NCBI RefSeq assembly: GCF_001552635.1
Contig: NZ_BCRO01000095.1
Span: 1 to 52,714 of the forward strand
Origin: Actinomadura hibisca NBRC 15177
Lineage (GTDB): Bacteria; Actinomycetota; Actinomycetes; Streptosporangiales; Streptosporangiaceae
DNA: 52,714 bases
Direction of reading: 5' to 3'
Below, piece after piece: positions 34,736 through 42,895 of this stretch. The stretch's first letter is position 1. Each line of letters starts with the position of its first letter. Under the pieces are notes generated by a model. That model had not been told where the DNA came from. It made no database searches and saw nothing but the letters and a program-made list of their open reading frames with translations. The translations under genes were made by a program, and so were the position numbers.

Positions 34736-35866
34736 ATGACGCAACGTTGGGCAGCGGGCTTCCGTACCGCCGTGATCAGCCCCTACGAGCGGCTCCGCCT
34801 CGCCGAGCCCCGCGGCTTCGACGGCCAGACGGTGCGCCAGCCGCTCCGCCTCGCCGGTGGCGGCCAGCAAGTGCGCGTCCTGCTGACCAACCGGTACGGC
34901 CGTGAGCCCCTGGCGGTCGGGGCCGCCCATATCGCCCAGCGCAAAGCGGACGACGCCATCCTCGGCGAGACCGACACCGCCCTGCGCTTCGACGGCTCCG
35001 AGCAGGTCACGATTCCTCCCGGCGGCGACGCCGTCAGCGACCCGCTGGACATGCCCGTCGCCGCCGGAACCGACCTCGTCCTCAGCCTCTACCTGCCGCA
35101 GGCCACCGAACCGGCGACCTTCTCCCACATGCCCGCCGAAACCGCCTACGTGGCCGACGGCAACCTCGTCTCAGCCGAGACGCTGCCCGGCGCAGAGCAA
35201 ACCGAGGGCCGCTTCTACGTCTCCGGCGTCGACGTCCTCACGTCCGAAAGCGCCCCCATCGCCGTCGCGTTCGGCGACTCCTGGTTCGAGGGCGTGGGCA
35301 GCACCCTCGGCGCCAACCGGCGATCCGTGGACGTCCTCAACGCGCGCCTGCCGGAAGGCTGGGTCGTCAACCAGGGCATCGCCGGAAACCGCCTCCTCGC
35401 CGACGAGATCGGCGAGCACGCCCTGGCCCGCTTCGAGCGCGACGTCCTGACGGTCCCCGGCGCGACCCACGTCCTGGTCCACTTCGGCATCAACGACCTC
35501 GGCCTGCCCGGCATGGACGGCCTCCCGCCCGCGACGGCCGAGGACCTGATCGACGGCTTCACCACCCTGGCCGGGCTCGCCCACGACGCGGGCCTGCCGA
35601 TCCTCGCCGCCACCATCGGCCCCTTCGCCGGTGCCGTCTACCCCGGCGTCAGCACCCCCGAAGGGCTGGCCGCGCGACGGCGCGTCAACGACTGGATCCG
35701 CACCAGCGGCACCTTCGACGCCGTCTTCGACATCGCCCGCGCCGTGGAGAACCCCGACGCTCCCGACTTCATCCGCCCCGACCTCGACGCCGGCGACGGC
35801 ATGCACCTCAACGACACCGGAGCGCGCGCGATGGCCGAGTCCATCGACCTCACCACCCTGCGCTAA
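34736..35866 (+). CDS. SGNH/GDSL-type esterase/lipase
   Basis: 376 residues, no signal peptide. An N-terminal beta domain of about 170 residues (LRLAGGGQQVRVLLTNRYG, LVLSLYLPQATEPATFS) precedes an SGNH hydrolase domain. Blocks: I IAVAFGDSWFEG with nucleophile Ser182; II VVNQGIAGNRLL (Gly); III LVHFGINDLG (Asn); V DAGDGMHLNDTGARAMA (Asp and His). All four catalytic/oxyanion residues are present. The N-terminal domain plus SGNH arrangement is common in actinobacterial esterases acting on acyl esters of sugars or lipids. Probably controlled by the adjacent MarR protein. The ribosome site GAAGGTG is 10 nt before the ATG. Substrate unknown. Confidence 0.9.
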   Translation: MTQRWAAGFRTAVISPYERLRLAEPRGFDGQTVRQPLRLAGGGQQVRVLLTNRYGREPLAVGAAHIAQRKADDAILGETDTALRFDGSEQVTIPPGGDAVSDPLDMPVAAGTDLVLSLYLPQATEPATFSHMPAETAYVADGNLVSAETLPGAEQTEGRFYVSGVDVLTSESAPIAVAFGDSWFEGVGSTLGANRRSVDVLNARLPEGWVVNQGIAGNRLLADEIGEHALARFERDVLTVPGATHVLVHFGINDLGLPGMDGLPPATAEDLIDGFTTLAGLAHDAGLPILAATIGPFAGAVYPGVSTPEGLAARRRVNDWIRTSGTFDAVFDIARAVENPDAPDFIRPDLDAGDGMHLNDTGARAMAESIDLTTLR

Positions 35867-35957
35867 CAGGCAGCCCCGGTCCCGCCGGAAACGATCATCC
35901 CCACGGGGCCGGGTGCCCTAGCCTGCAAGCGCAACGCGCCCCCGACGAAACGCCCCC

Positions 35958-36593
35958 ATGAGCTCCCATCTCTCCCCGCTCCTCCACCTCTCCGGAGTGA
36001 GCAAGTCCTACTTCGGCGTCCCCGTCCTCAAGGACGTCGCCCTCTCCCTCGCCCCCGGCGAGGCCGTCGCCCTCGTCGGCCCCAACGGCTCCGGCAAGAC
36101 CACCCTCCTCAAGTGCGTCGCCGGGATCGAGGACCCCGACGAGGGCACCGTCGAGCTGGACGGCCGCCGCCTCCGCGAGTCCGACCCCGCCGCCCGCGCC
36201 GCCATGGCCTGCCTGCTCGACGACGCCGACCACTTCCCCGACCTCTCCCTCATCGACCACCTCAAGCTCTACGCCTGGTCCCACGGCACTCCCGACCCCG
36301 ATCGCACGGCCGAACGCCTGCTGGACGAGGTCGGGCTCGCGGCCCTGGCCGACCGCCTCCCCGCCACCCTCTCCAGCGGCCAGCGCCACCGCCTCGGTCT
36401 CGCCGCCTGCCTCGTCCGCCCCCGCCGCCTCCTCGTCCTGGACGAACCCGAGCAGCGCCTCGACGCGGCCGGCCGAACCTGGCTCGCCACCCGCCTCAAC
36501 GCCGAGAAGGCCGCCGGCGTCGCCGTCCTCTACGCCTCCCACGACCCCGACCTCATCGACGCGACCGCCGACCGCACCCTCCAGGTCGCATGA
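35958..36593 (+). CDS. ABC transporter ATP-binding protein
   Basis: 211 residues, a short single ATPase domain. Seen: Walker A GPNGSGKTTL (about 39-48), a Q-loop region that reads ACLLDDADHFPDLSLIDHLK (Asp where Gln is usual), signature LSSGQRHRLGLAACLVRPRR, Walker B LLVLDEPEQRLD, and the H-loop YASHDPD. The catalytic Glu is present. It belongs to the CcmA/drug-exporter-like group. Its ATG overlap with the permease gene (ATGA, 36590-36593) shows they form one transporter. Codons are strongly C-ending. Substrate unknown; an exporter rather than importer because there is no binding protein. Confidence 0.93.
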   Translation: MSSHLSPLLHLSGVSKSYFGVPVLKDVALSLAPGEAVALVGPNGSGKTTLLKCVAGIEDPDEGTVELDGRRLRESDPAARAAMACLLDDADHFPDLSLIDHLKLYAWSHGTPDPDRTAERLLDEVGLAALADRLPATLSSGQRHRLGLAACLVRPRRLLVLDEPEQRLDAAGRTWLATRLNAEKAAGVAVLYASHDPDLIDATADRTLQVA

Positions 36594-37960
36594 CGCTCGC
36601 CCCCACCCGCGCAGCCGTCCCCCAAGCCCATGCCCTCCGCCGCAGGATCCGCGCCGCCCGACCCCGCCGCCCGCTCCTGACGACCCTGTTCGAGCGCGCC
36701 CTCTACCTCGGCGTCCTCGGCGGCATGACGTTCGAGGCCGTCCGCGACCGCACCGGCCCCGTCGAGCCCGACGGCACCCCGGTGATCCGGCTGACGGCCG
36801 CCGTCGCCGCGCTCCTGTGCCTGGTCCTGCTGGCCAAAGCGCTCCTCGCGTTCGGCCCGCTGCACGTGAGCGCCCCCGCCCGCACCTGGCTGCTCAGCAC
36901 CCCCGTCGACCGGGGACGCCTCCTCGCCCGCAACCTCGCCGCCGTCATCGCGACGGCGGCAGGCGCGTCGGCCGCGCTCGGGCTCGCCTTCTCGCTCGTG
37001 TCCGGCCTAGCGGTGCCGCTCCCGCCGTGGCTCGCGCTGTGGGCCGCCATCGGCGTCATCGAGGCGTGCGCATGCGTCCTGCTCCAAGCCGGGCGCGCCT
37101 CAATACGTCGCACGCTCGACGTCCTGACCTGCACACTCGTCGGTGCGGCGATCGCCATCCCGTTCCTCCACCCAGCTGACGTGCTGGCACCCCTGGAGCA
37201 GATCGACGCCACCACCTACGCCGCCGCCCTCCTGCTCACCGCCGTCCCGCTCCTCCTCGCAGCCCGCCGTGCGCTCGACTCCATGACGCGAGGCACCCTC
37301 TCCTCCGGCGTCGAACTCGCCACGGCGGCCCAGGTGTCCGCCCTCTCGCTCGACTTCACCTTCCTCTGGTCCATCGCCCTCGAACGCCGAGCACGCGCCA
37401 TGGTCCGCGTCCGACCCGCCCCCATCAGGGGAAACCGCTTCACCGCTCTGGTGCGGGCCGACATAGCGCGAGTACTGCGCATGCGCGGCGGCCTCTTCGT
37501 CTGGGCCGCCCTCATCCCCGTCCCCTACACCGCGCACGTCGCGGGCATGACCGTCCTGCTGCCCGCCTTCCACCTGGTGGTCGCGTTCCTGGCCGTCGAC
37601 CGGCTGGCCGGAGGGCTCCGCATCGTCTCCCGCGCGCCCGCCCTCCGCCGAGCCCTGGGCGACTCGGACCGGCTCCTCACGCTCGCGCACCTGGTCGTCC
37701 CGGCGGCGGGCGCGACGGTGTGGTGCGCGGCGACGGCCTTCGTCCCCGGCATCTCCGTCGCGGCCACCGCGCTCTCGGCCGTCGGCGCGGTGCTCGTCAC
37801 CTACCGGACGGCGACCAGGCCGCCGGTCGACTACGGAGGTGCCCTCATCGACCTGGGGCTTTTCGGTCCCGTGCCGCTCACCCTGATCACACAACTGCTC
37901 CGCGGCCCCGCCCTGCTGGCCGTCCTCGCGCTCGGGCAGGTGGCACTGGCGAGAACCTAA
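36590..37960 (+). CDS. ABC transporter permease (DUF6297-like)
   Basis: 456 residues with about ten hydrophobic segments, for example LTAAVAALLCLVLLAKALLAFG, LAAVIATAAGASAALGLAF, WLALWAAIGVIEACACVLL, TYAAALLLTAVPLLLAA, GGLFVWAALIPVPYTAHVAGM and LLRGPALLAVLALGQVALA. The cytosolic loop containing ARTWLLSTPVDRGRLLARNL is typical of actinobacterial permeases with a long array of helices that pair with a small ATPase; I recall them as DUF6297. Coupled to the ATPase gene by a 4-bp overlap. Transported compound unknown. Confidence 0.85.
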   Translation: MTLAPTRAAVPQAHALRRRIRAARPRRPLLTTLFERALYLGVLGGMTFEAVRDRTGPVEPDGTPVIRLTAAVAALLCLVLLAKALLAFGPLHVSAPARTWLLSTPVDRGRLLARNLAAVIATAAGASAALGLAFSLVSGLAVPLPPWLALWAAIGVIEACACVLLQAGRASIRRTLDVLTCTLVGAAIAIPFLHPADVLAPLEQIDATTYAAALLLTAVPLLLAARRALDSMTRGTLSSGVELATAAQVSALSLDFTFLWSIALERRARAMVRVRPAPIRGNRFTALVRADIARVLRMRGGLFVWAALIPVPYTAHVAGMTVLLPAFHLVVAFLAVDRLAGGLRIVSRAPALRRALGDSDRLLTLAHLVVPAAGATVWCAATAFVPGISVAATALSAVGAVLVTYRTATRPPVDYGGALIDLGLFGPVPLTLITQLLRGPALLAVLALGQVALART

Positions 37961-37971
37961 AACAGAAGCTG

Positions 37972-37993
37972 CTACTTCAAAAACAGGAAGTAG
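37972..37993. promoter_or_regulatory. 7-bp inverted repeat, probable HxlR operator
   Basis: CTACTTC (37972-37978) and GAAGTAG (37987-37993) are perfect reverse complements with an 8-nt spacer. The element overlaps the expected -35 position of the promoter whose -10 box is at 37999-38004. HxlR-type regulators bind TACTT-N-AAGTA-like palindromes, and the third gene of this operon encodes one. Confidence 0.6.
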
Positions 37994-37998
37994 AGGTC

Positions 37999-38004
37999 TA
38001 GTCT
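37999..38004 (+). promoter_or_regulatory. -10 box, probable leaderless promoter of the flavin oxidoreductase operon
   Basis: TAGTCT ends 7 nt before the ATG at 38012. No ribosome site precedes that ATG, so transcription likely starts at or next to it. Confidence 0.5.
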
Positions 38005-38011
38005 GCCGTGC

Positions 38012-38920
38012 ATGGACGACCTCAAGATCGGCTTCCTGCTGCCGACGCGCGACCGCGTCGTGCTCGGCGACCACGGGACCGAACCCCTCCTGCGGCTCGC
38101 CGCCCTCGCCGAGCGGGCGGGCCTCGACTCGGTGTGGGCCGGTGACAGCCCCGTCACCCGCCAGCGCGCCGACCCCCTGACCCTGCTCGCCGCCGTCGCG
38201 GCGCGCACCGAACGCGTCGCGCTCGGCACGGCGGTCCTGCTGCCCGCCCTGCGCCACCCCATCCCGCTCGCCCACCAGCTCGCCACCCTGGACCGCCTCT
38301 CGGACGGCCGCCTCGTCGCCGGGATGGGGGCCGGTTTCCCCGCCCCCGCCACCGAGGCCCAGTTCACCGCCATCGGCGTGGACTACAAGACCCGCGTCAG
38401 CCGTATGCGCGAGTGCGTCCAGGCCATGCGGCTGCTGTGGTCCGGGGACGCGGTGTCGTACGAGGGACGGCACTTCGCGTTCCATGACGTCGCGATCGCC
38501 CCACGCCCCGTCCGCCCCGAGGGGCCGCCGATCTGGGCGGCGGGCAAGCCGGGCGATGCCGACGGCTGGCTGCCCTACCCGCCCACGCCGCAGCTCTACG
38601 CCGAAGAAGCGACGGCGGTCCGCCCCGGCACCACGCCCGCCCTCTACGCGACGGTCAGCGTGGACGCCGACCCCGAACGCGCTCAGCAGCGCCTCCGCGC
38701 CAGCATCGAGCGCTACTACAACGCCCCGCTGGAGTTCGTCTCCTCCATCCAGGCCATGTTCGCCGGGACCGCCGCCGACACCGCCGCCTGGCTGGGCCGC
38801 TACGTCACCGCCGGGGCCCGGCACATCGTCGTGCGGCTCGCCGTGGACGACCACGAGACGGCCCTCGCCGGGTTCGCCGACCAGGTTCTACCGCTACTAC
38901 GCGCAGGAGAGTTCGCATGA
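38012..38920 (+). CDS. LLM-class flavin-dependent oxidoreductase
   Basis: 302 residues, luciferase-like TIM barrel using FMN or F420. Seen: KIGFLLPTRDRVVLGD at the N-terminus, ALAERAGLDSVWAGDSPV, AAVAARTERVALGTAVLLPALRHPIPLAHQLATLDRLSDGRL, VAGMGAGFPAPATEAQF, the family helix RMRECVQAMRLLWSGD and APRPVRPEGPPIWAAGKPGDA. All are typical of the F420/FMN monooxygenase family, and the length is full. It is the first gene of a three-gene operon with a hydrolase (4-bp overlap at 38917-38920) and an HxlR regulator. Such sets commonly detoxify quinones or aldehydes; the actual substrate is unknown. Confidence 0.9.
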   Translation: MDDLKIGFLLPTRDRVVLGDHGTEPLLRLAALAERAGLDSVWAGDSPVTRQRADPLTLLAAVAARTERVALGTAVLLPALRHPIPLAHQLATLDRLSDGRLVAGMGAGFPAPATEAQFTAIGVDYKTRVSRMRECVQAMRLLWSGDAVSYEGRHFAFHDVAIAPRPVRPEGPPIWAAGKPGDADGWLPYPPTPQLYAEEATAVRPGTTPALYATVSVDADPERAQQRLRASIERYYNAPLEFVSSIQAMFAGTAADTAAWLGRYVTAGARHIVVRLAVDDHETALAGFADQVLPLLRAGEFA

Positions 38921-39570
38921 CCACCTACGTTCTGGTGCACGGCGCATGGCATGGGGCTTGGGCCTGGGAGCGCGTCGTCCCCCTGCTGGACGCGCCCGCC
39001 GTCGTCCTGGACCTGGCCGGGGGCGACGTCGGGCTGGCGGACCACGCCGACCAGGTCGCGGCCGCCGTGCAGGACGTGGACGGCGAAGTGATCCTCGTCG
39101 GGCACAGCTACGCCGGGCTGGTCGTCCGGCAGGCCGCCGACCGGCTGCCGGACCGGATCGCCCAGGTGGTGCTGGTGGAAGGCTGGGCGGGCCCGGACGG
39201 GGCGAGCATGTTCGACCTCGCGCCCGACTGGTTCCGCGAGGCGCTGCTCCGCACCGAGGCGGACGGGCTCCTCCCGGCCGTGCCCGCCGCCCTGCTGGGG
39301 ATCGAGGACCCGGCCGACGCCCGGTGGGCCGAGGAACGGATGCGCCCCCAGGCCCTGCGCACCTTCACCGAACCCACGCGCCTCACCGGTGCCGTCGACC
39401 GCGTTCCGGGCACCGCCCTGTACGGCAAGGCGACGCAGCTTCCGTTCGCCGACCTCGGCCGCGCCCTCGGGTACCGGACGGTCGCCTTCGACGGCCCGCA
39501 CGACGTGATGGTCACCGACCCGGCCGCCCTCGCCGCCGCGCTGCGCGCGGTTCGGGAACCGGAAGCGTGA
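38917..39570 (+). CDS. alpha/beta hydrolase
   Basis: 217 residues. Seen: TYVLVHGAWHGAWAWERV (oxyanion HG motif), ILVGHSYAGLVVR (GxSxG nucleophile elbow), LVEGWAGPDG, and the C-terminal His in FDGPHDVMVTDPAALAA. The pattern VHGAWHGAW is shared with the salicylate-esterase/hydroxynitrile-lyase-like group of small hydrolases. ATG overlaps the stop of the oxidoreductase gene by 4 bp. It would act on a product of the first enzyme; substrate unknown. Confidence 0.9.
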   Translation: MTTYVLVHGAWHGAWAWERVVPLLDAPAVVLDLAGGDVGLADHADQVAAAVQDVDGEVILVGHSYAGLVVRQAADRLPDRIAQVVLVEGWAGPDGASMFDLAPDWFREALLRTEADGLLPAVPAALLGIEDPADARWAEERMRPQALRTFTEPTRLTGAVDRVPGTALYGKATQLPFADLGRALGYRTVAFDGPHDVMVTDPAALAAALRAVREPEA

Positions 39571-39574
39571 ACCC

Positions 39575-39580
39575 TAGGAT
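39575..39580 (+). promoter_or_regulatory. -10 box before the HxlR gene
   Basis: TAGGAT ends 6 nt before the GTG start at 39587, suggesting a separate leaderless promoter for the regulator in addition to read-through from the operon. Confidence 0.4.
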
Positions 39581-39586
39581 GGTGAA

Positions 39587-40261
39587 GTGGACCAGCGCTC
39601 CTACCACCAGTTCTGCGCGACCGCGCGCACCCTCGACCTCGTCGGCGACCGCTGGACGTTGCTCCTGGTCCGCGAGCTGCTGACCGGCCCCCGGCGCTTC
39701 GGCGACCTCCAGGCCAGCCTGCGCGGCCTCGGCACCGGCCTGCTGTCGGCCCGGCTGAAGCACCTGGAACGTGAGGGCCTCGCCCGCAAGATCACCCTGC
39801 CGCCGCCGGCCCGGACCCCCGCCTACGCCCTCACCGAGGCGGGCGAGGAGCTGGGCCCGGCGGTGCTGGCCCTGGCCCGCTGGGGGATGCGGTGGGCGAT
39901 GGGGGAGCGCCGCGCGGACGAGACCTTCCACGCCGGATGGGTCGTGCTGGGGCTGCGGTCGTGCTTCGTGCCGCAGGCCGCCGCCGGGGTGCGCGCCACC
40001 TACGAGTTCCGGGTGGGCGACGAGGTCTTCCACATCGACGTCGACGACGGCGCGATCGACACCGTGCACGGCCCCGCCCGGCGGCCCGACGTCGTCGTCA
40101 CGGCGGACGAGGAACTGTTCGTCCGGCTCGGCGAGGGGAGCACGACCCTGGCGGCCGGGCTGGCGGACGGCGGCGCGAGCGCGTCCGGCGACGCCGCGCT
40201 GTTGCGGAAGCTGGGCGAGATGTTCGTGCGACCGCCTATGGGGGACCGGCTGGGAGCTTGA
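39587..40261 (+). CDS. HxlR family regulator with SCP2-like C-terminal domain
   Basis: 224 residues. The N-terminal winged helix (about 1-105) has the HxlR signature: LDLVGDRWTLLLVRELLTGPRRFGDLQASL, LLSARLKHLEREGLARK and the wing/dimer part YALTEAGEELGPAVLALARWG. The C-terminal about 110 residues (FEFRV-like YEFRVGDEVFHIDVDDGAI, PDVVVTADEELFVRLGEGSTTLAAGLADG) look like a sterol-carrier-protein-2 fold, a hydrophobic-ligand pocket, common as an effector domain in actinobacterial HxlR proteins. No conserved Cys near the N-terminus was noted apart from Cys10, which could serve a redox switch. Likely autoregulates through the palindrome at 37972-37993. Confidence 0.88.
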   Translation: MDQRSYHQFCATARTLDLVGDRWTLLLVRELLTGPRRFGDLQASLRGLGTGLLSARLKHLEREGLARKITLPPPARTPAYALTEAGEELGPAVLALARWGMRWAMGERRADETFHAGWVVLGLRSCFVPQAAAGVRATYEFRVGDEVFHIDVDDGAIDTVHGPARRPDVVVTADEELFVRLGEGSTTLAAGLADGGASASGDAALLRKLGEMFVRPPMGDRLGA

Positions 40262-40382
40262 GACCAGGCTGAAGCGTGCGGCCGGACGCCGTCCGCACCT
40301 GCGCACCCGGCTCCGCGATCTGCGCTCGGCCCGCCCCGTCCGCAGAGCGTGCGGCCGTACGAGTCGTGAGGAAGGTCCCCGC

Positions 40383-41513
40383 TCAGGCCGTCCTCACCTG
40401 CGTGCTCGGCTCCGGCCGCACCGCCCGCGCCTGGCCCGCCCACTCCTCCAGCTGGGCGACGAAGCGCTCCGCGTGCGTCGGCCAGTGGAAGCGGGCGCGC
40501 GCCGTCTCGTAGCCCCGCGCGCCCAGGGCCGTCCGCAGCTCCAGGTCGTCGCGCAGCCGCCGCACCGTGGCCGCGACCTCCGCCGGCGCGCCGAACGGCA
40601 CCACCAGCCCGCTGCCCGCCGGTTCCACGATCCGCACGGCGGGCGGCAGCGGCGTCGTGATCACCGGGATGCCGCGCGCCATGTACTCCACGACCTTCGT
40701 CGGCATCGAGTGCCGGTAGTTCGGCTCGTCGTGCAGCAGCGACAGCCCCGCCATCGCGCCCTCGGCGATCCGCAGCGCGCGGTCGTTCGGCACGAACCCG
40801 TACCAGCGCAGCGCCCCCTCCCGCTGCGCGTCGCGCAGCGCGGGCCGCACCTCGGGGTCCGCCGAGCCGATCAGCTCGACCAGGACGCCCTCGGGCGCCA
40901 GCAGCCGGGCCGTCTCGATCATGTCGAGCGCGCCGCGCGCCACCGACAGGTGCCCGACGTACACGACCCGGCGGTCGTCGGGCACCGGCGGGGCCGTGTC
41001 CGCGACGTAGGTCGTGTTCGGCACCACCGGGTGCTCGGCCGCGAAGCGCCCGCGGTAGCCGTCCTCGGCCAGCAGCAGGTGGTGGTCGCGCTCGGCGCGC
41101 TTCTCCACCCGCCGGACGGCCGGGCGCAGCAGCGGCGCGAGCGGCCGGGGCAACCAGCCCTTGGCCGCGAGCGCCGCCGCCGTGTCCTCGTGCACGTCCC
41201 AGACGGCGGTGCGGCGGCGCACGGCCTTCGGCAGGCCCACCAGCAGCTCCGGGTCGTGCAGCAGCACCACGTCGGCGTACGCCGAGTGCTCCACCAGCGC
41301 CCGGTGCGCCGCCCGCAGCGCGCGCAGCCGGTGGCGGCCCGTGGCGCGCGGCACGTCCACCGGGCTGACCTCCCGCCACGGTGTCGCGTTGCACGCCCGG
41401 AAAGGCGCGATATAGGTGACCTCGTGGCCCGCGTCGAGCAGCGCGCGGATCTGCCGGTGCAGAATCCTCGCGTCCTCTGGGTGGTGCACGACCGTGCAAA
41501 CGCAGACCCGCAT
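40383..41513 (-). CDS. GT4 family glycosyltransferase
   Basis: 376 residues, GT-B fold. Seen: MRVCVCTVVHHPEDARILHRQ at the N-terminus (acceptor domain), DVVLLHDPELL, VVPNTTYVAD (interdomain), RRVVYVGHLSVARGALDMIETARLL (start of nucleotide-sugar domain) and the donor-site stretch MPTKVVEYMARGIPVITTPLPP with Glu in the KxxEYM motif. The start is ATG 41513 with GGAGTGAG a few bases upstream. It is transcribed with the wecC-like gene and the next GT4 gene (minus strand). Retaining mechanism expected; donor unknown. Function in synthesis of the polymer made by this locus is inferred from neighbours. Confidence 0.9.
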   Translation of the reverse strand: MRVCVCTVVHHPEDARILHRQIRALLDAGHEVTYIAPFRACNATPWREVSPVDVPRATGRHRLRALRAAHRALVEHSAYADVVLLHDPELLVGLPKAVRRRTAVWDVHEDTAAALAAKGWLPRPLAPLLRPAVRRVEKRAERDHHLLLAEDGYRGRFAAEHPVVPNTTYVADTAPPVPDDRRVVYVGHLSVARGALDMIETARLLAPEGVLVELIGSADPEVRPALRDAQREGALRWYGFVPNDRALRIAEGAMAGLSLLHDEPNYRHSMPTKVVEYMARGIPVITTPLPPAVRIVEPAGSGLVVPFGAPAEVAATVRRLRDDLELRTALGARGYETARARFHWPTHAERFVAQLEEWAGQARAVRPEPSTQVRTA

Positions 41514-41611
41514 TCCACTCACTCCGGAAAGGCGTCGGAAATCGTCTGCCGATGATTCTTGGCGTCGCGTGGAAAAAGCCGATGAATGCCGAGTGGCCGG
41601 AGGGTGGACGG

Positions 41612-42874
41612 TCACAGGAGTTCTACGTTCTCGCGGTGCAGGCTGCGCGTCGCGCCCCGGCTGTCGAACAGCAGCGGCGCGTGCTCCGACAACGTCGCGG
41701 CGTCGTAGCAGGCGTGGTCGGCCAGCACGATCGCGAGGTCGGCCCCGCGCAGCGCCGCCGCCAGGTCCGGCCCGGCCGACGGCACCGCCGCCCCGTCCAC
41801 CTGCCACGCCTCGACGTGCGGGTCGTGGAAGGACAGGTCCGCGCCGAGCCGCGCCAGCCGCCGCGCGACCGGCCGCGCCGGCGACTCGCGCTGGTCGGCG
41901 ATGTCGGCCTTGTAGGTGACGCCGAGCAGCAGCACCCGGGCGCCCTTGAGCGCGCGGCCCTCGCGGTTCAGCAGTTGCTGGGCGCGCTCGGCGACGTAGC
42001 GCGGCATCCGGTCGTTGATCTCCTGCGCCAGCTCCACGAACCGGAACGGGTAGCCCAGCGACCGCACCTTGTACGACAGGTAGTTCGGATCGATCGGGAT
42101 GCAGTGCCCGCCCACGCCCGGCCCCGGCCGGAACGCCTGGAAGCCGAACGGCTTGGTGGACGCGCAGTCGATCGCGTCCCACAGGTCGATGCCCAGCTCG
42201 TTGCAGAACACCGCCATCTCGTTCACCAGCGCGATGTTGACGTGCCGGTAGGTGTTCTCCAGCAGCTTGGCCATCTCGGCCTCGCGGGTGCCGCGCGCCT
42301 GCACGACCCGGTCCACGATCTTGCCGTAGAACGCCGCGGCCGCCGACGCGCACGCCGGGGTCAGCCCGCCGACGATCTTGGGCGTGTTGCGCAGCCCGTA
42401 GTGCGGGTTGCCCGGGTCGATGCGCTCGGGCGAGAACGCCAGGTGGAAGTCCACCCCCGCGACCAGCCCGGACTCCTCCAGGATCGGCCGCAGCACCTCC
42501 TCGGTCGTGCCCGGGTAGGTGGTGGACTCCAGCACCACCAGCGCGCCGGGCGCGAGCCGCGCGGCGATCGTGCGGGCCGCGCCGCGCACGGCCGCGAGGT
42601 CCGGCCCGCCCTCCTCCGACAGCGGCGTCGGCACGCAGACCACGACGGCGCGCGCGCCGTCGAGCACGGCCTCGTCGGCGGTGGGCGTGAAGCCCGCCGC
42701 CAGCATCGCGCCCACCTCGGCGTCCGACACGTCGTCGATGTGCGAGCGGCCGGCCTCCAGGCCCGCCACCACCCGCGCGTCCAGGTCCAAGCCGCCGACG
42801 GCGAGGCCCGCGCGGCAGGCCTCACGCACCAGCGGCAGCCCGACGTAGCCGAGCCCGATGACCACCAGATCCAC
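41612..42874 (-). CDS. wecC: UDP-N-acetyl-D-mannosaminuronate dehydrogenase-like (WecC)
   Basis: 420 residues, nucleotide-sugar dehydrogenase of the WecC/WbpO type. Seen: VVIGLGYVGLPLVREACRAG (4-23), CVPTPLSEEGGPDL (80-92), LESTTYPGTTEEVL, AFSPERIDPGN, the helix AEMAKLLENTYRHVNIALVNEMAVF, and catalytic Cys258 in GVGGHCIPIDPNYLS. The ERIDPGN segment and PNYLS separate this group from UDP-glucose dehydrogenases. With the WecB homologue at 44450 it would convert UDP-ManNAc to UDP-ManNAcA, the acidic sugar of teichuronic acids and enterobacterial common antigen. GTG 42874 with AAGGGAG upstream. The substrate could also be UDP-GlcNAc or UDP-GalNAc. Confidence 0.9.
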   Translation of the reverse strand: MDLVVIGLGYVGLPLVREACRAGLAVGGLDLDARVVAGLEAGRSHIDDVSDAEVGAMLAAGFTPTADEAVLDGARAVVVCVPTPLSEEGGPDLAAVRGAARTIAARLAPGALVVLESTTYPGTTEEVLRPILEESGLVAGVDFHLAFSPERIDPGNPHYGLRNTPKIVGGLTPACASAAAAFYGKIVDRVVQARGTREAEMAKLLENTYRHVNIALVNEMAVFCNELGIDLWDAIDCASTKPFGFQAFRPGPGVGGHCIPIDPNYLSYKVRSLGYPFRFVELAQEINDRMPRYVAERAQQLLNREGRALKGARVLLLGVTYKADIADQRESPARPVARRLARLGADLSFHDPHVEAWQVDGAAVPSAGPDLAAALRGADLAIVLADHACYDAATLSEHAPLLFDSRGATRSLHRENVELL

Positions 42875-42895
42875 CCGGTGGCTCCCTTCGCGAGT

